54,969 nucleotides of DNA from Syntrophobacteraceae bacterium (GTDB lineage: Bacteria; Desulfobacterota; Syntrophobacteria; Syntrophobacterales; Syntrophobacteraceae): the NCBI GenBank assembly GCA_003165235.1, contig PLSV01000155.1, forward strand, positions 1 to 54,969, read 5' to 3'. Position 1 is the first letter of the stretch. Each line of letters begins with the position of its first letter. A model generated the notes under the pieces. The model did not search any database, was not told the DNA's origin, and was given only the letters and a program-made list of their open reading frames with translations. The position numbers and the translations under genes are program-made. Of the stretch, positions 52,219 through 54,969 are shown in pieces.

Positions 52219-52706
52219 TTGGTTAAGGCCAGTTCATGGTCGGCTTTGCCTGCAGTTAACGCCGATTTATGATACAAATCGATCAACGGTTCAACATACT
52301 CAGTGATGTGGAGCGCCAGGATCGACGATCAAGCGTCACTCTGTGTCTTATACCCTAACCACGCACACATGCTGAGACAAGCAGGCGCTCACGGCGAAGA
52401 ATCCCGATATCCCGCCAATGCGCAGGGTCCTGTTTAGACCCGCGCCATGTAACTCGTGTGTCTTCGGGTCTCGCGTGAGATCTGGCGCAGCCATTCCCTT
52501 CAGGCGTGGATTCTTTTTTTTCACGCGAAGACGCGAAGACGCGAAAGAGGCAATTAGTCAAACAAGGTTAATTAGACCTGTATTGTCCTCGCCGGACAGT
52601 CTGAAGGTTAGTTGCGCCAAATGCCGGCTGCCAATGCGAAATGAACAAAGTTATAGTGCGCCAGGCGTATAGCGACGATGCCTTTCTTTGTCCTGAACCC
52701 TTTTGT
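52219..52706. other. Intergenic region with an octamer array
   Basis: No gene recognised. Three octamers acgcgaag, acgcgaag, acgcgaaa occupy 52523-52546, preceded by a T-run. The rest shows no further structure. Confidence 0.45.
52523..52546. repeat. Three octamers of the acgcgaag type
   Basis: acgcgaag, acgcgaag, acgcgaaa in 8-bp register, following a run of eight T. The same family as 49130-49153. Confidence 0.7.
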
Positions 52707-52874
52707 CTACTTCTCTGCCCATGTATCCCCAATCATAACCTCCACCTCAACCGGAACTCTACTGAGATAAGCTTTGCCGGCCTGAACCATGGTCTCCTTG
52801 AGAATGACAGCAACTTCCCATGCTATCTTCCCTGGAACTTCAAGGATGATTTCGTCATGGGCAAATCTTGTTGA
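52707..52874 (-). pseudogene. C-terminal fragment of a family-A DNA polymerase
   Basis: The minus-strand frame between a stop at 52875-52877 and TAG at 52707-52709 encodes TRFAHDEIILEVPGKIAWEV, then AVILKETMVQAG, and ends VEVEVMIGDTWAEK. This is the motif C (HDE) and the C-terminus of PolA-type polymerases, closest in wording to plasmid/phage-like PolA. Nothing upstream of it continues the polymerase, so about 55 codons of a ~600-900-codon gene remain. It is too short to be an open frame with a start and escapes ordinary gene calling. Confidence 0.75.
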
Positions 52875-53023
52875 TTATCAGGAGCAGCACCTGCTAGCCG
52901 CATACGGCCCGATGATTGCTCTGAACCGCTCCGTGCGAAGCCACATGCGGAATGGTATGGTAAGGAACGTTTTAATGCCGTCCCTTACCCGATCGCCAAT
53001 GTAATAGTCCCACCACGCCACTC

Positions 53024-53572
53024 TTACCGCTGGTAATATGCTATGAGAGACGCCTTGGCGATCGTGTGGCTGTTCAAAACAAACCCTACCATTGCGGGGG
53101 GCGTTTTCTCGTCCAAATCTAGTTTTGCGATGCTAAGAGCATAGACGGTAAAGATGTAGCGATGCGCCTTATCTCCCTGTGGAGGACAGGCACCGCCAAA
53201 TCCCGGTTTGCCGAAGTCTGTTACGCTTTGAATACTCCCTGCGGGGGCCAGATTCTTTTCAATCCGTCCTGCATCCGCTTTCAATTCATTGACATCAGCC
53301 GGAATATTAAAAATAACCCAGTGCCACCATCCGCTTCCTGTAGGAGCGTCAGGATCATACACGGTAATCGCAAAACTCTTTGTATCGCTGGGCGCATTAA
53401 TCCATTTCAGAGAGGGCGAAATATTCTCTCCACTACATCCAAATCCTGAGAACACCTGAGTCTGGGTCAACTGTCCTCTCAAATCGTCGCTTTTCAGGGT
53501 AAACTCCTGAGCGACCACGCTCCCCGCAACCAGCAGAGTAAGTGCTACGCTGATTAGCATAATTTTTTTCAT
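53024..53572 (-). CDS. Secreted phosphatidylethanolamine-binding-protein family protein (YbhB/YbcL type)
   Basis: This 182-residue protein has a signal peptide (KKIMLISVALTLLVAGSVVA). The bacterial PEBP motifs follow: GENISPSLKWINAPSDTKSF, VYDPDAPTGSGWWHWVIFNI, and GGACPPQGDKAHRYIFTVYAL. The ligand-site Asp and His residues (DPDAP, WWHW, the H of AHRY) are intact. AAGGAG lies 8 nt before the ATG. It would act in the periplasm; the family ligand in bacteria is not established. It is the only intact gene between the repeat island and the patatin gene. Confidence 0.92.
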   Translation of the reverse strand: MKKIMLISVALTLLVAGSVVAQEFTLKSDDLRGQLTQTQVFSGFGCSGENISPSLKWINAPSDTKSFAITVYDPDAPTGSGWWHWVIFNIPADVNELKADAGRIEKNLAPAGSIQSVTDFGKPGFGGACPPQGDKAHRYIFTVYALSIAKLDLDEKTPPAMVGFVLNSHTIAKASLIAYYQR

Positions 53573-53908
53573 TACATCGCTCCTTTTTTCAATTGATTAA
53601 TTATGCCTTTGGGATCAGGATCAGGTAGTTGCGTTGCATACATCCGTAATAACGGCATGTTGAGCGAGACATCTCCAGGCCACTGAGATGATGCCTCCTG
53701 CCTGACATTCAATATGCAGACATAATAATTTAATCCACATTTGGCTGTTCGCAACTCAGATCGGCAACAGAAACGACATCATTCTGCAAAGGGAGGTCGA
53801 GCCATAATTATTCAAGATCCACGAGTAAAGGCGAAGCGCCCGGAATGTGGGAGCGAGAATGTCCAATCAAAGTTATCCTTTACCACCATTATGGCTTGGG
53901 AGGGGAAG
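53573..53908. other. Intergenic region upstream of the PEBP gene
   Basis: Short frames on both strands have no family likeness. One plus-strand stretch (53830-53870) encodes RPECGSENVQSK, possibly a fragment of a zinc-ribbon protein, too short to call. The PEBP promoter should lie here. Confidence 0.35.
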
Positions 53909-54235
53909 TTACTCGGAGTCCCTACGGTTAAGATTTATTAGAAGATGTGGATCGAGTGCGGTAAGGAGTTTCAGGTCTTTCGGAAATAGCTCGCAGATTC
54001 TGCTCAAAGCCCTGTCATTCCATTCTCTCCACCATGCCTTTTCCGTCTGATTCAATGAGTACCCATTGAAATCATGCGGATTGGCCTTCGGGTCTTGATT
54101 CTGAATCATTTCCGTATCGTACGCTCTACTCTCAAATCCGTAGGTCCAGTCGGTTTATCTCGGCGGAAAGTCCTGATGCGGACAATCATAGCTGTATTCG
54201 TCCTGCTCCCCGGGGGCATCCGCTGATTTCAAAAT
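53909..54235 (-). pseudogene. Unrecognised gene interrupted by an in-frame TAA
   Basis: Reading on the minus strand from about 54235, one frame gives LRIPPEILKSADAPGEQDEY, SYDCPHQDFPPR, then TAA at 54157-54155. The same frame then continues with TDWTYGFESRAYDTEMIQNQ, DPKANPHDFNGYSLNQTEKA and WWREWNDRALSRICELFPKD to a stop at 53909. The composition on both sides of the stop is protein-like, so one nonsense change in a ~108-codon frame is likely. I do not recognise the family. The part after the stop also has its own ATG at 54109. Confidence 0.45.
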
Positions 54236-54540
54236 CTCAGGCGGAATCCGTAATTTTGGACGAGAAGACCTGCGACCACCAAAACAAGTCCAGCTATTGT
54301 CGATCCCCGTATCGGCTCTCCCACGAAGAAATGTATGAGCATCAAGGAGATAAACGGAGAGGCGAAAATCAAGCCTGCGACCTTGGCCGTGTTTTCAGAA
54401 CGCTTTAAAGCCAGGAGCCACATCACATAGGTTATGCTCATCTCGAATGCGCCGACATAGGCGGCCCCGAGGATTCCACATACTCGGGCACGCGCGCCGG
54501 ATGGAAAAATAGATAATAGAGGATGGTCGGGAGCAGGTTA
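54229..54540 (-). pseudogene. EamA/DMT-family transporter remnant, truncated and frameshifted
   Basis: The 3' part (54229 to about 54475) encodes GILGAAYVGAFEMSITYVMW, LLALKRSENTAKVAG and two more helices ending VVAGLLVQNYGFRLRF, the last helices of an EamA permease. Upstream, another frame gives NLLPTILYYLFFHPARVPEY, which fits the preceding helix, so a frameshift lies near 54470-54480. The homology stops at about 54540, exactly at the end of the patatin gene. Only about a third of a ~300-residue transporter remains. Confidence 0.7.
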
Positions 54541-54969
54541 GCTTTTCAGCGCTTCTCTAGCAGCGCGATAGCCTGCCCGTTTAAGTTCTTCGATGGACTT
54601 CCTGGAGAAGTCGTATTCCTTGGACTGCGGCTCTCCATCCTCACCCTCGCGGATAATGCGGGTGATCGTCATCGGGGCCATGTCGCCAATCAGTTGGATA
54701 TAACGGGGTCTCTGTTTGATCTGCCCGGCGGCCATGGGATCCACGGAGATCAAGATTTCGGCGATCAGTCCGCGGTAGTCGCGGACGATCTCACGAGTAC
54801 GCATATCCTTGCGGACCTTTTCCGAATAGACTATCTCGTCACGCCGCGCCATGACGCCTCTGAGGGTTTTGGGCAAAGGCTTTTTGCTGGGATAGAGGTC
54901 TATGATGAATACGCGCTTATTGGTTCCGCCACAGCGTTCGACCACCTGGTCTAAAGGTGAGTTGCTCAC
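54538..54969 (-). CDS. Patatin-like phospholipase with DUF3734, 3' part (cut by window edge)
   Basis: The frame is open to the right edge, so the gene begins outside the window. The visible 143 residues are the C-terminal region: NKRVFIIDLYPSKKPLPKTL, RGVMARRDEIVYSEKVRKDM and REIVRDYRGLIAEILISVDP, matching the DUF3734 tail of bacterial patatin-like phospholipases. The opening SNSPLDQVVER corresponds to the post-catalytic DG/SNTPL region. The Ser-Asp dyad itself is not in view. The stop (54538-54540) adjoins the broken EamA gene. Confidence 0.85.
   Translation of the reverse strand: MSNSPLDQVVERCGGTNKRVFIIDLYPSKKPLPKTLRGVMARRDEIVYSEKVRKDMRTREIVRDYRGLIAEILISVDPMAAGQIKQRPRYIQLIGDMAPMTITRIIREGEDGEPQSKEYDFSRKSIEELKRAGYRAAREALKS

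Overview
The window reads as chromosomal DNA of a moderately GC-rich Gram-negative bacterium, most likely a deltaproteobacterium (Desulfobacterota, Syntrophobacter-like). This is an inference from protein flavour: a DUF39 (MA1821-type) homocysteine-biosynthesis protein, adjacent pyrK and class-1B pyrD, a large multidomain CheA and many two-component proteins. No rRNA gene is present to confirm it.

Region 1 (1-19.2 kb) is a chemosensory island with no flagellar or pilus genes. It opens with a hybrid histidine kinase (cut by the left edge) and an NtrC-type sigma-54 activator. Then come a receiver-like protein lacking its phosphoacceptor Asp, a ParA/ParC-type ATPase, a short Hsp70 (frameshifted), a soluble receptor with two signalling hairpins, a triple-CheW protein with a CZB-like domain nested in its second CheW, CheB, a HEAT-repeat protein, CheR, a receiver, a STAS protein, CheY, CheA (two HPt domains, an MshEN-like segment, a frameshift near the 3' end), a membrane-anchored receptor and a second STAS protein. 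The likely logic is cytoplasmic receptor plus scaffold, then CheA, then several receivers and the NtrC-type regulator, with ParA positioning the array.

Region 2 (19.2-23.2 kb) holds an IS66 transposase remnant, a nitrilase-family amidase, the DUF39 protein, endonuclease III, a small zinc-ribbon-like protein and tRNA-Ala(CGC) with a strong promoter. Region 3 (23.2-35.5 kb) is a cell-surface region: a GT2 glycosyltransferase, a methyltransferase, three large membrane proteins (two ending in a shared TPR module), a decayed HAF-repeat protein and an acyltransferase-3.

Region 4 (35.6-49.7 kb) is mostly housekeeping: tRNA-Arg(CCG), SlyD-like FKBP, PgeF, PyrK, PyrD, FabH-like KAS III, a ROK kinase, MreB, a GAF/degenerate-GGDEF protein, MutL, MiaA and a carboxymuconolactone-decarboxylase-family protein. 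Region 5 (49.7-55 kb) is gene-poor: a repeat island, a secreted pentapeptide-repeat protein, a family-A DNA polymerase fragment, a secreted PEBP protein, an unrecognised broken gene, a broken EamA transporter and the 3' part of a patatin-like phospholipase.

The most unusual non-coding signal is a window-wide family of degenerate tandem repeats with a strict 7-bp period (and a sister 8-bp family). They are often arranged as inverted arms and frequently begin within about 25 nt after a stop codon. One array of 19 heptamers lies in frame inside mutL.
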